Assembly: GCF_030272615.1 (NCBI RefSeq) | Contig: NC_081414.1 | Location: 232,424,733 to 232,488,732, forward strand | Length of the DNA: 64,000 nt | Source: Cryptomeria japonica | Lineage: Eukaryota > Streptophyta > Pinopsida > Cupressales > Cupressaceae | Reading direction: 5' to 3' | Shown here: positions 1-11,200 of the stretch, piece after piece | How the letters are laid out: each line of letters begins with the position of its first letter | Position numbering within the stretch: position 1 is the first letter of the stretch | Made by a program: the position numbers and the translations under genes | The notes under the pieces: model-generated | What the model saw: the letters and a program-made list of their open reading frames with translations, nothing else | Databases searched by the model: none | What the model was told of the DNA's origin: nothing

Positions 1-522
1 ACAATGGATGTATGTAAATTGTTTAATAGTACTCTACATAATTTAACGCACTTCTAACATTCAAGTACGATGCCATTCATCTCTGTTTTATGTTGTCTCT
101 TGTTTTTTGTGATGTGGAATTTATGTTAATGAATACTTTGTACATTTTGGAAGCGTGAGCAAAGTAATCATGGTTTCTGTTTTAAATTCATGGGAAGATT
201 CTTGAATTATTAGCAAATGGGATTCGAGCAAAAAAGACATGTCGTTCCCTTCAGACGTTCACTTTCAGGTGAGGTGGTATACTATGTAATTCAATGTATT
301 CAATGGCTATGTCATAAATGGGGCATGGTATGTGAACAGAGTATTCAAAAAATGGATGGTACAATTTTTTTACGCTACAGAATGTTCATTCTTCGTTATT
401 ATTTTAAATTTATTTTGATTAACGATCTTTTCAAACGTTTTTATGAGAATTTTCTCAATCTTTATTCTACGGCCTGTTCTAGGAAGCAGAAAAGCATAAC
501 ATCCATTGTCTGATAAATTTCC
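1..522. other. No recognisable gene
   Basis: This stretch is AT-rich. One open frame of 98 codons (217-513, plus) has no motif I recognise, and its second half looks like random AT-rich translation. Its first part ends near a GT-containing sequence that could be a splice donor, but nothing downstream supports an exon. I annotate no gene here. Confidence 0.5.
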
Positions 523-790
523 TTATTATAGAGGCTAGAGATCCAATCAAGACAATGGATACAAGGTGTTCCTTACTATGTTTCTTCAACAATGGAAGAG
601 CCATGTATTGGGGTAATTTTTCTATTTAAATTGGTCTCAATTGTTAGATCAATATCTTCAATAGTTTTAGTCTCCAAGTTTCCACCACGAGTTCATCCAA
701 CATTAGTAATAAGGACATCAATGGTTTCCATTGAAAGGCCTCTTGGATTGCTTGGGCAATTGCTTTGAAATTACTAAGATATGCAACCTT
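523..790 (-). pseudogene. Short-chain dehydrogenase/reductase (SDR) relic
   Basis: Minus-strand translation gives SDR-like pieces in order, in shifting frames. First comes a helix (AIAQAIQEAF). Then comes the strand motif that in living enzymes contains NNAG, here as IDVLITNVG followed by a stop and TRGGNLET. It continues with a DIDLTIETN segment and then MALPLLKKHSKEHLVSIV, which matches the family's 'ALPLLKK...G.IV.ISS' step. SDRs are NAD(P)-dependent oxidoreductases; the TRGG and ALPLLKK spacing would suit a 3-ketosphinganine-reductase-like or related classical SDR, but the subfamily is uncertain. At least two frameshifts and one stop interrupt it, and neither the glycine-rich N-terminus nor the YxxxK active site is present, so it is a dead fragment. 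It lies on the AHL strand, possibly inside an AHL intron. Confidence 0.55.
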
Positions 791-1407
791 CACTAAAGAT
801 AGCACCTAGTCAGTTGTCAGAGGAAAAAAAAGAGAAGTCAAAAGAATTAGACACCCTTTTTTTCAGTTTGTGCTATTCATCTTTCTGCTTTTGATATATT
901 AGCTATCAACTGTTGATTTGCTTATAAATCAGGGTAAGATATACATGCTTCAAAATTTACCTAGTATATCTCCAATGCATGGAATTGTTTCATATAATAG
1001 CAGTTGCTTCTAAGTACTAAATAAGTGAGATTTGAGTGCATTTTGAAATTGCAATAGATATACAAAATTCCCCAAATGAATCCCAAGGTCTGATTAATTT
1101 AAAGAAATGAGCTAAACTGATCAGTTAAGAGAATTGGACTAAATGAATTTGATGTAGTAGGACAAGGCAAATTTGAGATTAGCTGTTTAGAATCTTCAAT
1201 TTCTTGCAATATAATTGCAAGCCAATCTAAGAGCTTTTGAATTAAATTGTAAGTTTTGCTGATTACTTAAAAGAAATGAGCTAAACTGATCAGTTCGGGA
1301 AAATTGACTAAATTCATCTTGGGTGTAGTAGGACAAGGCAAATTCAAGATTAGATGGAAGCTATGATAATAGAGTATGGACATCCATCAAAGAATAGACA
1401 AAACATG
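791..1407. repeat. Non-coding stretch with a diverged direct repeat
   Basis: The segments at about 1094-1184 and 1260-1352 resemble each other. Both contain the string aagaaatgagctaaactgat and later gtagtaggacaaggcaaatt. This suggests an old tandem duplication with a period near 165 bp. No coding signal was seen. Confidence 0.5.
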
Positions 1408-1580
1408 GCAGTATTTCTAAAAAAATATGGTCTCATGGCTTGCAATGTTGCAGAATATACACAAAGGATTTGTTGAAAAAGCTTTAGAAACTTTCAAGCA
1501 AATGCAATTGACAGGTGTAAAGCCAGATTCAACAACCGTTACAAGCATCCTCCCTGCATGTGATAACAAGCATAATAAAG
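1408..1580 (+). pseudogene. PPR protein fragment (one PPR repeat)
   Basis: Translation around 1427-1570 gives MVSWLAMLQNIHKGFVEK, then a helix ending KQMQLTGVKPDSTTVTSILP. This is the classical plant PPR repeat pattern: VVSW.AMI....NG, ALE.F..MQ..GVKPD..T..SILPAC. PLS-class PPR proteins are organellar RNA-binding editing or processing factors. Only about 50 residues are left, and a stop lies just upstream in the same frame (near 1415). Two further PPR pieces lie on the same strand (3520-3633 and 3774-3896), so these may be parts of one decayed gene. It is a pseudogene fragment. Confidence 0.7.
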
Positions 1581-2540
1581 GTGGAAATCTAAAAATAAAT
1601 ATTCACACAATTTACTTCAAATAATTTGGACACAATAACATTATTATAGACTATGATAACCTAACAAGGAAATAAGCATCTATGGTTGCAGTGTGGATTA
1701 ACCTAATCTTTGAAAACAATAAATGATGTTCCAGTACCATGAAACAAATTTTCAGTGGTTGGCCAGTCATAAAAGCTAGTTTCCACATATTTTGAGTTAG
1801 CATCGAATCTAGCTCCAACCTTTATATGTTAGAAGTTGGCAAATTTGGAAAAAAATGAAATCAACGAACTTTAAGATAAAACAGAACTCGTCTTATGATT
1901 ATAGATGATAATCAAATAGTTTTGAAGGAGATCACCCCTCTTCATGTGAAAAAACAAGGACAAAAGCTTTCAGCGACAGAGATGTGGATAAAGCAACTCT
2001 CTTACCCAAGAGGGAAAACTTAATCATTAGGTAAAAGAAGCAAAGGCAAAAAGAGATTTATGATGCCAGAGGACCAAGTAAATTCCAAGATTTTCCCACA
2101 ACAAGGTTATGGTGAAGCATATTTTGGTAGGATTCCTAGAGAAACGATGGTACAAGAGGTTGTAAAGGGCTGAAGGAACAAATAGAGAGATTCTTAGAAA
2201 TTTTTATAATAAATCTTGTCAAGAACACAAATAATAGCACAAAATTAAATGTCTCCAATCTCAGCATGAAACAAAGAGGACCAGATGACTCAATTTATTA
2301 TTGATTTGTTACACGGAAGAAATGGAACCAATTCTGCCTAGAAGTTTTACTATGTCAGAAGAAATGAAACATTTCTTGGGAATTTGAAGGAAGTAAGTAT
2401 CCTTCATGTAAAAAGGAAATTTGAACAGAGCCACAAATCTTATTAATGTTGAGCATGGGAACCTGAATAATTATGGAGTAAAACAAACCTTTAATTTCTA
2501 CTAAAATTTAAAGGAATCAAAATTGGTAGTCATCAGGTGG
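1581..2540. other. Non-coding, nothing recognised
   Basis: AT-rich sequence without a supported open frame or RNA motif. It separates two PPR remnants, so it may be inserted or decayed material between parts of one old PPR gene. Confidence 0.5.
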
Positions 2541-2884
2541 GTGGGTAGCATTTCAGAAGCTGCTTGTGTGCTACCCTCGCGATTGGCACGCTGGGGTTTT
2601 ATCACAGAGCTGGAATAATCATCTCGAGAAGCCATCGAGTGATGAAGAAACCAATGAAATCCATGCCCACTGAACTCCATTTTAGGATCTGTATATTTAT
2701 ACTGATTTTCAGGTGGGTAGCATTTCAGAAGCTTGTTGTGTGTTGCCCTGGCTGTTGGCACGCTGGGGTTTTATCACGAAGCTAGAATTATCGCCTCGAG
2801 AAGCCATCGAGTGATGAAGGAACCAATGGAATCCATGCCCACTGGACTCCATTTTATGATCTGTATATTTATACTGATTTTCAG
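2541..2884 (+). repeat. Two-copy tandem duplication, 172-bp unit
   Basis: Unit 1 (2541-2712) and unit 2 (2713-2884) both begin gtgggtagcatttcagaagc and end tatactgattttcagg. They match at most positions, with scattered substitutions. Open frames on both strands here are by-products of the repeat. A small perfect hairpin (2892-2912, nine-base arms tagggtttt/aaaaccc-ta) follows immediately. Confidence 0.85.
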
Positions 2885-3007
2885 GCTGGAATAGGGTTTT
2901 ATCAAAACCCTAGTAAAGAGGAGGTTTCACAAATTAATGTGGGGAAGCTCCAGTTGGAGAAAATGGACATGTACTGGGAGTGGAACAATGTGATTTTAGA
3001 CGCATAA

Positions 3008-3156
3008 TGATTCAAAAATTATACCGTGCTAGGGTTTTGTCATTTTTCTCTGCACAAAATTTGGCATGGTGTTAATAATGTCGATGATAAAAAAATGGGT
3101 CGAGTTTGTTAAGAAAAATCACAAAACCCTAGCACGGTAGAATATTTTGAGAATCA
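3008..3156. repeat. Long inverted repeat (hairpin), MITE-like or foldback
   Basis: The left arm, with core 3022-3049 (begins taccgtgctagggttttgt), pairs with the right arm, core 3112-3139, with one mismatch over 28 bases. Looser pairing extends outward to 3008 and 3156. The loop is about 62 bases. No target-site duplication was found, so it could be a small foldback or MITE-type element or a chance survivor of an inverted duplication. It lies between two PPR remnants. Confidence 0.75.
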
Positions 3157-3519
3157 ACAAACCAAAAGCAACTCCCTACGTTTGCTGCTTCAATACATTT
3201 GAAAATATTAAGGTTTTAGGTTACAGAAAATTGAAAAGGTTTAACGCTTCTGGAGATTCCTCGTGACTATTCTATACATGACTGCTTTAGACTGCGAACA
3301 CAGCATGTTTTATTTTAAGAAATCGTAAAACCTTTATTCAAGATACCTATATAATCTCTGTAGACGTCTGTTGAAAATCAAGAAATCGTCAGACAATAGG
3401 CATAGGCATAGGGTTACAGAGGACCGTATACACAAACTACAGAATTCTATATTTAATAACCAAATTGTTTACGAAAAGGCGATTCTATTCGTGATTCTTA
3501 TAAAAAATGACATTTTCTT

Positions 3520-3633
3520 ATGCTTCCAAAATGTGGCTTAACCAAGGCACGTGAACTGTTTGACAACATGCCTCAAAGAGATGTTGTCTCATCGAATCTC
3601 TGGAATGGGGTATGGAAATACATCAAAGCATAA
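3520..3633 (+). pseudogene. PPR protein fragment (S/L-type repeat)
   Basis: The frame starting at 3520 reads MLPKCGLTKARELFDNMPQR followed by DVVSSNLWNG. This corresponds to the PPR signature YAKCG...KARELFD.MP.RDVVSWN.MI.GY. The Trp of VVSW is replaced by Ser and the frame closes after 37 codons. It is probably part of the same dead gene as 1408-1580 and 3774-3896. Confidence 0.75.
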
Positions 3634-3773
3634 CGGTAGGGAGATTTTTGTCACATAATTGAATTTGGAAATGCTCTGTTGACAATGGACATGAATGAAA
3701 AATGTTGAATCGTAGACGGCGCACCTATATTGTTTGGCATCTATGCAGAACCAGTTAGCTTTGTGAGTCTCAA

Positions 3774-3896
3774 ATAGTGAGGAAATTGATGAAAGAGCCG
3801 AACTAAAAGATTCCTGGACTTAATTGGATCGAAGGCCATAAAATAGTGCATGCTCTTTTTGTAAGAGACAGATTACATCCACAAACAATCAAGTGA
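3774..3896 (+). pseudogene. PPR protein E-domain fragment
   Basis: One frame runs IVRKLMKEPN, a TAA stop, then KIPGLNWIEGHKIVHALFVR followed by DRLHPQTI. This is the E/E+ region that follows the last PPR repeat in plant editing factors, known as VRKLMKERG.KK.PG.SWIEV...VH.F..GD.SHPQ. Only one stop (3804-3806) breaks about 39 codons. No DYW domain follows: a stop at 3894 ends the match. It shows that the PPR relics derive from an E-class (possibly DYW) gene read on the plus strand. Confidence 0.75.
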
Positions 3897-5079
3897 TGTT
3901 TTCCAACTGCTACCTCGTAGGGCATTGAAGGATGCCAATGGCAGTGCGATGGAGGATGGCGGTTTAAGGCAGCAAGTGCCGAATGGAAGTGGAGGATGGT
4001 GATAGAGGTTGCCAGCTAACATAGAAAACCCTCGGACAATTTTCCGGGCGAGTTTTGACCACGGCAAGTAAAACTTTCCCGATCTCAGCGTGAGACATTT
4101 CCGATGGTGAGTTCCTCCCATAAAATAGCCTATCGGCTAATAATTATTTCAACTGAATCTCTAAATGAAATAACTACTTCAAATATGTTCAAAAGCACGT
4201 GCTATAAGGGAACAACAAATTTATTTTTTTTTCAAAAATTTCTATAATTTGTATTTGTAAATTTGTCAAATCTTAGAAAGACATATTGTTCCATCCCAAT
4301 CTCATATTTCACACATTCAACATCAATGTAAATTTTGTCATAATCCACCTCTACAATTGAAAGGAAGAAGATCTTTTACCCTTGAAACCAATTTCATCTT
4401 AGTGTTTTCATCTTAAGAGAATAGAAATTTGTTCAACTCCACAGCTAGGATCTTAATAAATTTGAGTCTTAATAAATGTCAAATTTGAGAAATAAATGAA
4501 ACGTGCCTCTCCAACCTCCTTTTACAATCCCTTGTGGAACTCTCCAAAAATTGTGTTTAAAAACACTCTTTAAATAATAATCTTTTTAACTCCTTATAAA
4601 TGACTTTATATTATTTTATATTTTGACCCCAACTAAAATAACTTTATAAAAATAAAATATTCAACTTAATAACACAATTAATGAAATACACATTACTTTA
4701 AAATATAAATTTAAGACAATCTTATTTAATTAATTAAATTATTTCCTCTCATAGCACCTAGGCCAAAAAGGGGACATCCATAAATATAAAAATAAATTAC
4801 TTTTCACAAATAGTGAGAATTATATATATTTCTACTTCTTACTATTCATTTTCTATTTCCAAAAGCAAATCTTAGGAAAATTTGTTATGTTTTCCTCTTT
4901 GGTTAAGATTTTTCCTTGCATAGACTTGGGGATGTGACTTTTCCACCCATTTTTTTTTTTTAATATAATATAATTTTTTAAACTTTATATTGCTAATATC
5001 AATGCTATTGTTTCATCACCACAAAAAGAAAAAGCATTTGCACCCATTCATAATATAATTGAAAGCTTCAAAACCTTAC
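3897..5079. other. Non-coding; putative AHL intron sequence
   Basis: No gene was recognised. The 82-codon minus-strand frame at 3873-4121 overlaps the plus-strand PPR E-domain and matches no family I know. The stretch about 4134-4200 resembles 8379-8455 (both contain a version of 'aataattatt..aa.tgaa.....taaat.aaataact'), a weakly conserved dispersed repeat. From 4200 to 5030 the sequence is strongly AT-rich. If the AHL gene continues to the left, this is intron 3. Confidence 0.45.
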
Positions 5080-5211
5080 CTTATGGTTTACAATTCTTCT
5101 AGACTCAACCTCTTGAAATTCCACATTAGAAATAATTCCTTTTGCAGAGATTATACAAACAGTTAAGGATGTCTGTTGTTGATAAAAAGACATAACTTTC
5201 TCGTGCACATC
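5080..5211 (-). CDS. AHL gene exon 3 (PPC domain, central part)
   Basis: The minus strand reads ttattttgcag, then 44 codons, then the donor gtaagg. The peptide begins DVHEKVMSFYQQQTS, continues LTVCIISAKGIISNVEFQ and ends IVNHK. This follows the PPC consensus GEDV..KIMSF.QQ....CILSA.G.ISNV.L.......V.YEG closely. The exon is in phase 0 at both ends, and known AHL genes also have an intron near the end of this block. The usual TYE/G is replaced by NHK. This exon identifies the gene most firmly. Confidence 0.85.
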
Positions 5212-8200
5212 CTGCAAAATAATAAAGTGCAGAAAGAATGACAAGTCAACTAAGAATTCAATCTATTAGTAATGTCAAATTAGTGAGTCATGCTTTTTGT
5301 CAACTTGGCCTCAAATCAAGACAATACTTTATTATGAAAGAAGACAAAATTAATGACACCATAAGCTATAAACAACTTTAAATTTTCATTTAGATTATAA
5401 AACAATATGTAGAATAAGCTCTTATAGAAACTAATCTAAGATACAAGGTTAGAAAATATTTATGAATTTGTGGATATAAATTATACAATTTTTAAAATAT
5501 TGTTTGAGATTTTTTCTTATAGCATTACATGGCTTGTTTTATTTATCCTATGTATCATCATTTTTTTTAAAAATATTACATTTGAAAAAGTACAAAACTT
5601 TGATTTTGTTATTTCATGTAAGTATAGTACAAAAAGATTAAACAGAATGATAATACGTTAAAAAATCTACTATTGTCTTCGCGGTTAAAACATTTCGTTG
5701 GTGAAGCGGCCACCAATGTTCAAACCCCTGCTGGGCCATTGTACTCGCAGGCCTTGTGTCTTTGCTGGGCCGAGTCGGAGGGCTAAGGGTTGCTAGATTT
5801 TAGTAATCAGATTTGCAATCGCTTAACTTATAGGTGCATAAGTAGATAATGTACAGTAACAAAAATAAAGCACATAAATAGAGATGCACACAACACAAGA
5901 CTACCCTGGGAAAACCTCCCCCTTGGAGGAAAAACCCAGCAACAACAGATCTTCAGATCTGATTATAATAGACAGAAATTATAGTTACAAGTCTGACCCA
6001 GCTAAGGCACAATAGTAGCAGATGACAATAGATAGAAACCGACTTATCTCAGTCCTTCGGATGCAAGGAAATCACAAGACAATGAATTCGCTTTCCTTCG
6101 ATGATGGTTCACTGTGCTTCTATGATGATATGCTGCGCTGCCCATCAATGATGTTCACCGTCTTCATACAATAGATGCACAGCAGATGGATTTCACCCAG
6201 CAGATGTAATTCGCACCATACAATGACAATTTGCTGACTCCTAACTGAGTTTGCAGACCTTCAACGATAATTTGCACAGCTGGAGATTTCGCACCTAGAG
6301 CAGATCTGAATCGCACTTTTGGAGCAGAGGTATTTTGTGAACTTGCTTGAATGGTTTCCTTCCAAAATGAATCTGTATTTATACAAGGTAGAGGGAATGC
6401 ATATAGGGTCGGCCCAATACATTTTGGCGTCTAAACTCACTTTAATTCACACGGCACATAATGAGGATGGGTCCACACGTTAGCCCACACGTTTGGTAAA
6501 TAGGTCCATGTGTTTTGAACATTATATGTTAGGAATATAAGGGAAGTAGGGCCCAGCCATATAATGATCCGAACAACATTGGAATAGGGCCTAGCCCTAT
6601 TTGTTTTACATATTAGATTGAGATAGGGCCCAACCCTATTTAATCCTAATGGATTTGAATGTTGCCTTTGGCAATTCGAATCCATTATAAATATTTTCCA
6701 AACTAGTTACAAAACAACAAGGGTGACCCAATGTTATCAAGAAGATTTAGTATCTCCTGTGTGTCATTACTGTTGAAAACGTATGATTGCAAATTATATC
6801 TAAACATTTAATCACTGGCATAAAGTCTAAGACCACACCAGGACACAATCGTGGCCTCATATGATGTAGAAGCCTTGCACTTAACAAGACTTGATCCCTG
6901 ATGAGCTCATTTCGAGCCATTCAACTACACCAAAAAATCAAGGGCCCATTGACACAGCTTACATAATTAGACATCAAACTCATACACAAGAAACAAACCT
7001 GATATAAACTCATAGACGAATTCACAAAATGATATCATTATTAAGATCTAAATATAGAAAAGTAATACAGAACATCCTAGAGGTCAAGCAATCTTACATG
7101 ATGTAAACGAAATTCGTTCATTGTATTTTAGTTTTGAAAGCTATAATTTTGTTTTTGGAGGTTTGGAATCCTAATTAATCTACCTCAAAGTTCGTTGGTT
7201 CTGATATCGGTGCCAAACAAAGCAGGCTGTTGCCTTCGTTAAGACAGTAAAATTTTTCACAAAACTGCATGAAGTAGAGCATCTCACTAATGTGTTGTAT
7301 GCCGCCACGCAAGCTTAAAAAGCCACATAAGATCCAGTCCACATATCAGAGACTAGATATGTTAAAGGATCCGTTCTCTGGGAAACAGGTGGAAAACAAC
7401 ACACTCTTTTTGTTAGTTATGTCAAACTATTATGAACAGTCCAAAGTGTTGAAGTGGGATTCACAAGCATACACGAGTAGCAGAGAATCTACAAAATTGC
7501 TGGGTGGAAGCTGAAGCATCAGGTTTCTTTAAGCAACAAGGACCTTTCAAATCCGACATCAGTGGGAACGCCAATAGTCACCGCATCAACATAAAAGTGA
7601 TTTATTTCCTTTTTAGAATAGCTGGATTCAGAACAGAGGTTAAATCAACCCTAAGAGGGTTAGATCGTAATGGAGGTTTTTTTAAGTTTGCTGAATATTT
7701 AATTCTTATATATATGCAGTTATCAGATTATATTTTTGATCATGTTTATTAATTAATTGAAAATAAAATATATTGCAGAATATTTATTGGGTTGGATAGT
7801 ATATGCTATTTGAATTTCATATAATTTTGGAGTGGTCCATAAGATGTACGATTCTACATTCTTCTACAAATATTAAAGAATATGAAATTTTCAGATACTT
7901 TATCATGTTCTTGTACTTTCATTGTGTAAATCTGAATAACTGTTAGCAACACTTATTACCATTTACATCAAAAAGATATATTACTTCTTCAAAAGCTGGT
8001 ATTTTGAAGAATTCATTTCCCAAAAAAAAATTATATGTTCTACTAAAACATAGATAAATTTTTAACAGACAGTGTAGCACTAGATCACAATAAATAAAAC
8101 CACCAACAAGAAAATATTGCCTTATTAAAAATTTTAAATAAAATACTTTTATTAGAAATACAAACAATCTAAATCTCCTAGTATCTCAAAAGCCTACGAC

Positions 8201-11200
8201 CATCTCCATGTCCAGCCTCTATTCAAAGCCTACGACCATCTCCATGTCTTCTCTAAGTCTATATAATTTTCCTTTTAGCAAGTTACGACTGGTTCGGTTG
8301 CCATTTTCCCCATGAATCTTCATTTTCGCTTCACACGACCTGCATACTTTCTATCACTACCGTCTATAGGTTGCCTTTGACTAATTTAAAATAATTATTC
8401 CAAATGAACTTCTAAATCAAATAACTTCTCCAATATATTCAAGAGCTCGAAAGCCACACTGTCTAACAAACAGATTGCAAGTGCAAGCCACACTGCAACA
8501 TGCATAGACTCTCGATAATCATTTGCCCTGGATCATGGATCACGGAGTGTGATTCGAAACGTTGATTCAAAAACTTGCACGATCATGGATCACGGAGTGT
8601 GATTCGAAACATTGATTCAAAAACTTGCACACAGTCTAACCAAAATAGAGTTATATCAAATTTTTCATTTTTTTAAAAAAAGAATGTTAATTATCACGAA
8701 AAATCCTTAAAATAAAATAAAATTCTTATGAAAAAAGGGAACAAGGGGTGGCAACGATCAATGAATTTAAGGGGTAGTGCTTCTTACAAGGATCGAGGGG
8801 GTAGTTCTCCCCCATGGGCTCAAGGGGCAATGCCCCTTGCAAGGGTTGAGGAGTTAGAGCCTCCTAAATGCCTCTTGAATGTAGCAGTTAACCTTTTCTA
8901 GACTAGGCACTCTCTTTAGGAATAGTAGCAACAATTATGGCTTATTTCTCTCCATGATTTTCTTTGAAGAAGGTGACTTGGTCTTCAAGCTTGAAAATCT
9001 CTTGCAAAAATGCTTAGAGGGCTGCCACTTTCTTGAACTCGACTTAGTATTTTTCTTAAATTCCTTTCTAAGTCTCTTGCATAAGAATACGTTCTCCTAT
9101 TTCTAAAGGGAGGCTTGATGATGCTTTTGAATAGTTATAGCTACCCTTAGACAAATACAAGATGATAAGAGCTTGTCGATTACTAAAGTTTATTATAGTT
9201 CAGCTTGTCGATTACTAAAGTTTATTATAGTTGAATGAATAGATTCATTCTATTGACAAAAAAGTGTAATTGTAATTCAATTACATAGGTTTAAAACAAG
9301 AATAACTCAACAAAAACTTAGTAACTAAAAACAAATATTACATTAGTAAAAGAATAGAGAACTTTGATTTTGTTATTTCATGTCAAGTATAGTGCATAAG
9401 GATTAAAAAGAATCATGATATATTATAAAAAGGTTGATTTTTAAAAACAATTATTTTACTTTTCCCTAAGAGGGATTAAAAAGAATCATAATATATTATA
9501 AAAAGGTTGATTTTTAAAAACAATTATTTTACTTTTCCCTAAGAGGGTTTATGTTAAAAATATATGATTGGTTCTACAATAGTAGGTAAGTGCTACCACC
9601 ATTGAACATAGCCAACTATTTTAGGGGTAACCCAATGTTTCTACCAAACCCTTATTAGAAATAAAATTAAAAGAAAAATTCATTAGTGTTTAAGTCAAAA
9701 ATTCATCTATTCAAAATTAAACTTGGAGAAGTTAGAATGTCATGGCCTTAACCCTAGACTAGTAAGTTACATTTGTCGTATGCTTTTTTTTTTTTTTCTT
9801 GTAAGAGAAAAAAAAGAGCAAAAGAAAAGGCTTACTAAATTTTTTAATAACGAATATTTGAAAAACTCAAGAAATGATAAGGGCAAATGAGATAAATGTT
9901 AATTACTCAGGAATTGAGATTAATTATAAGTTTTTAAATTGCAATGCAACTATATTTTTAACTATATTTTTTTCTTTAAGTAACCAAAATGTTATCAAGA
10001 AGATTTAGTATCTCAGGTCAACACTTTTGAAAAACATATGATTGCAAATTATATCCAAACGGGAAACAAATCTACTGTAAACTTATGATTTCACTGAAAA
10101 TGATTTGATTCCCACAAATATATTGACACATTCACCAGATGACATCAATATTGAGGTTAAAATATTGAAAAAGTGATACAAAGGCATCTTATGGATCAAA
10201 CACAAAAAGATTTTATTGTACTATTACTATAATTGTGTGTTTTTGTGTGTGATTTTCTTTTTGAACTGAAATGTTCTATAAAAGAAGATATTATATCTCA
10301 TGCCAATATGGTTGAAAACATACAATTGTAAAATTATTATATAGAAATTTATTTTAAAAAGTTTATATAAGAATCCTATAACAGTTTATATAATTTTTAT
10401 TTATTTATTTATTTATTTTAAATGGAAGTTTAGACCTCATGGGCACAAAGCTAGTAACCAAAATGTTATCAAGAAGATTTAGTATCTCAGGTCAACAATT
10501 TTGAAAAACATATGATTGCAAATTATATCCAAACGGGAAACAAATCTACTGTAAACTTATGATTTCACTGAAAATGATTTGATTCCCACAAATATATTGA
10601 CACATTCACCAGATGATATCAATATTGAGGTTAAAATATTGAAAAAGTGATACAAAGGCATCTTATGGATCAAACACAAAAAGATTTTATTGTACTATTA
10701 CTATAATTGTGTGTTTTTGTGTGTGATTTTCTTTTTGAACTGAAATGTTCTATAAAAGAAGATATTATATCTCATGCCAATATGGTTGAAAACATACAAT
10801 TGTAAAATTATTATATAGAAATTTATTTTAAAAAGTTTATATAAGAATCCTATAACAGTTTATATAATTTTTATTTATTTATTTATTTATTTTAAATGGA
10901 AGTTTAGACCTCATGGGCACAAAGCTAGAGACCAAATCAGCCTGGGGCACGATCCTGGTCTCATCCCTTATGATGTAGGAGCTTTGCACTCAGCAAGACT
11001 TGATCCCTGATGAATTCATTTGGAGCCATTCAACTACACCAACAGACCAAAAGTCCATTGACACAGCCTATATAATTAGACATCAAACTCATACACAAGA
11101 AATAAACCTGGTAGAAACTCATAAGTTCATTGAAAATGATTCTACTCTTATGAAAAATATATAGACGAATTCACAAAATGATATCATTGTTAAGATTTAA

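Noticed and set aside
2892-2912. Telomere-like tagggttt/aaaccct words
   Set aside because: Only single units in a small hairpin, not a TTTAGGG array.
3873-4121. Minus-strand 82-codon open frame
   Set aside because: Overlaps the plus-strand PPR E-domain relic and matches no family; likely shadow.
5676-5785. tRNA gene
   Set aside because: A box-B-like string is present but no cloverleaf can be drawn; the repeat at 27618-27895 with target duplication makes a SINE more likely.
7290-7752. Two plus-strand open frames in duplicated segment A
   Set aside because: Frames are not maintained in duplicate B, so there is no sign of coding selection.
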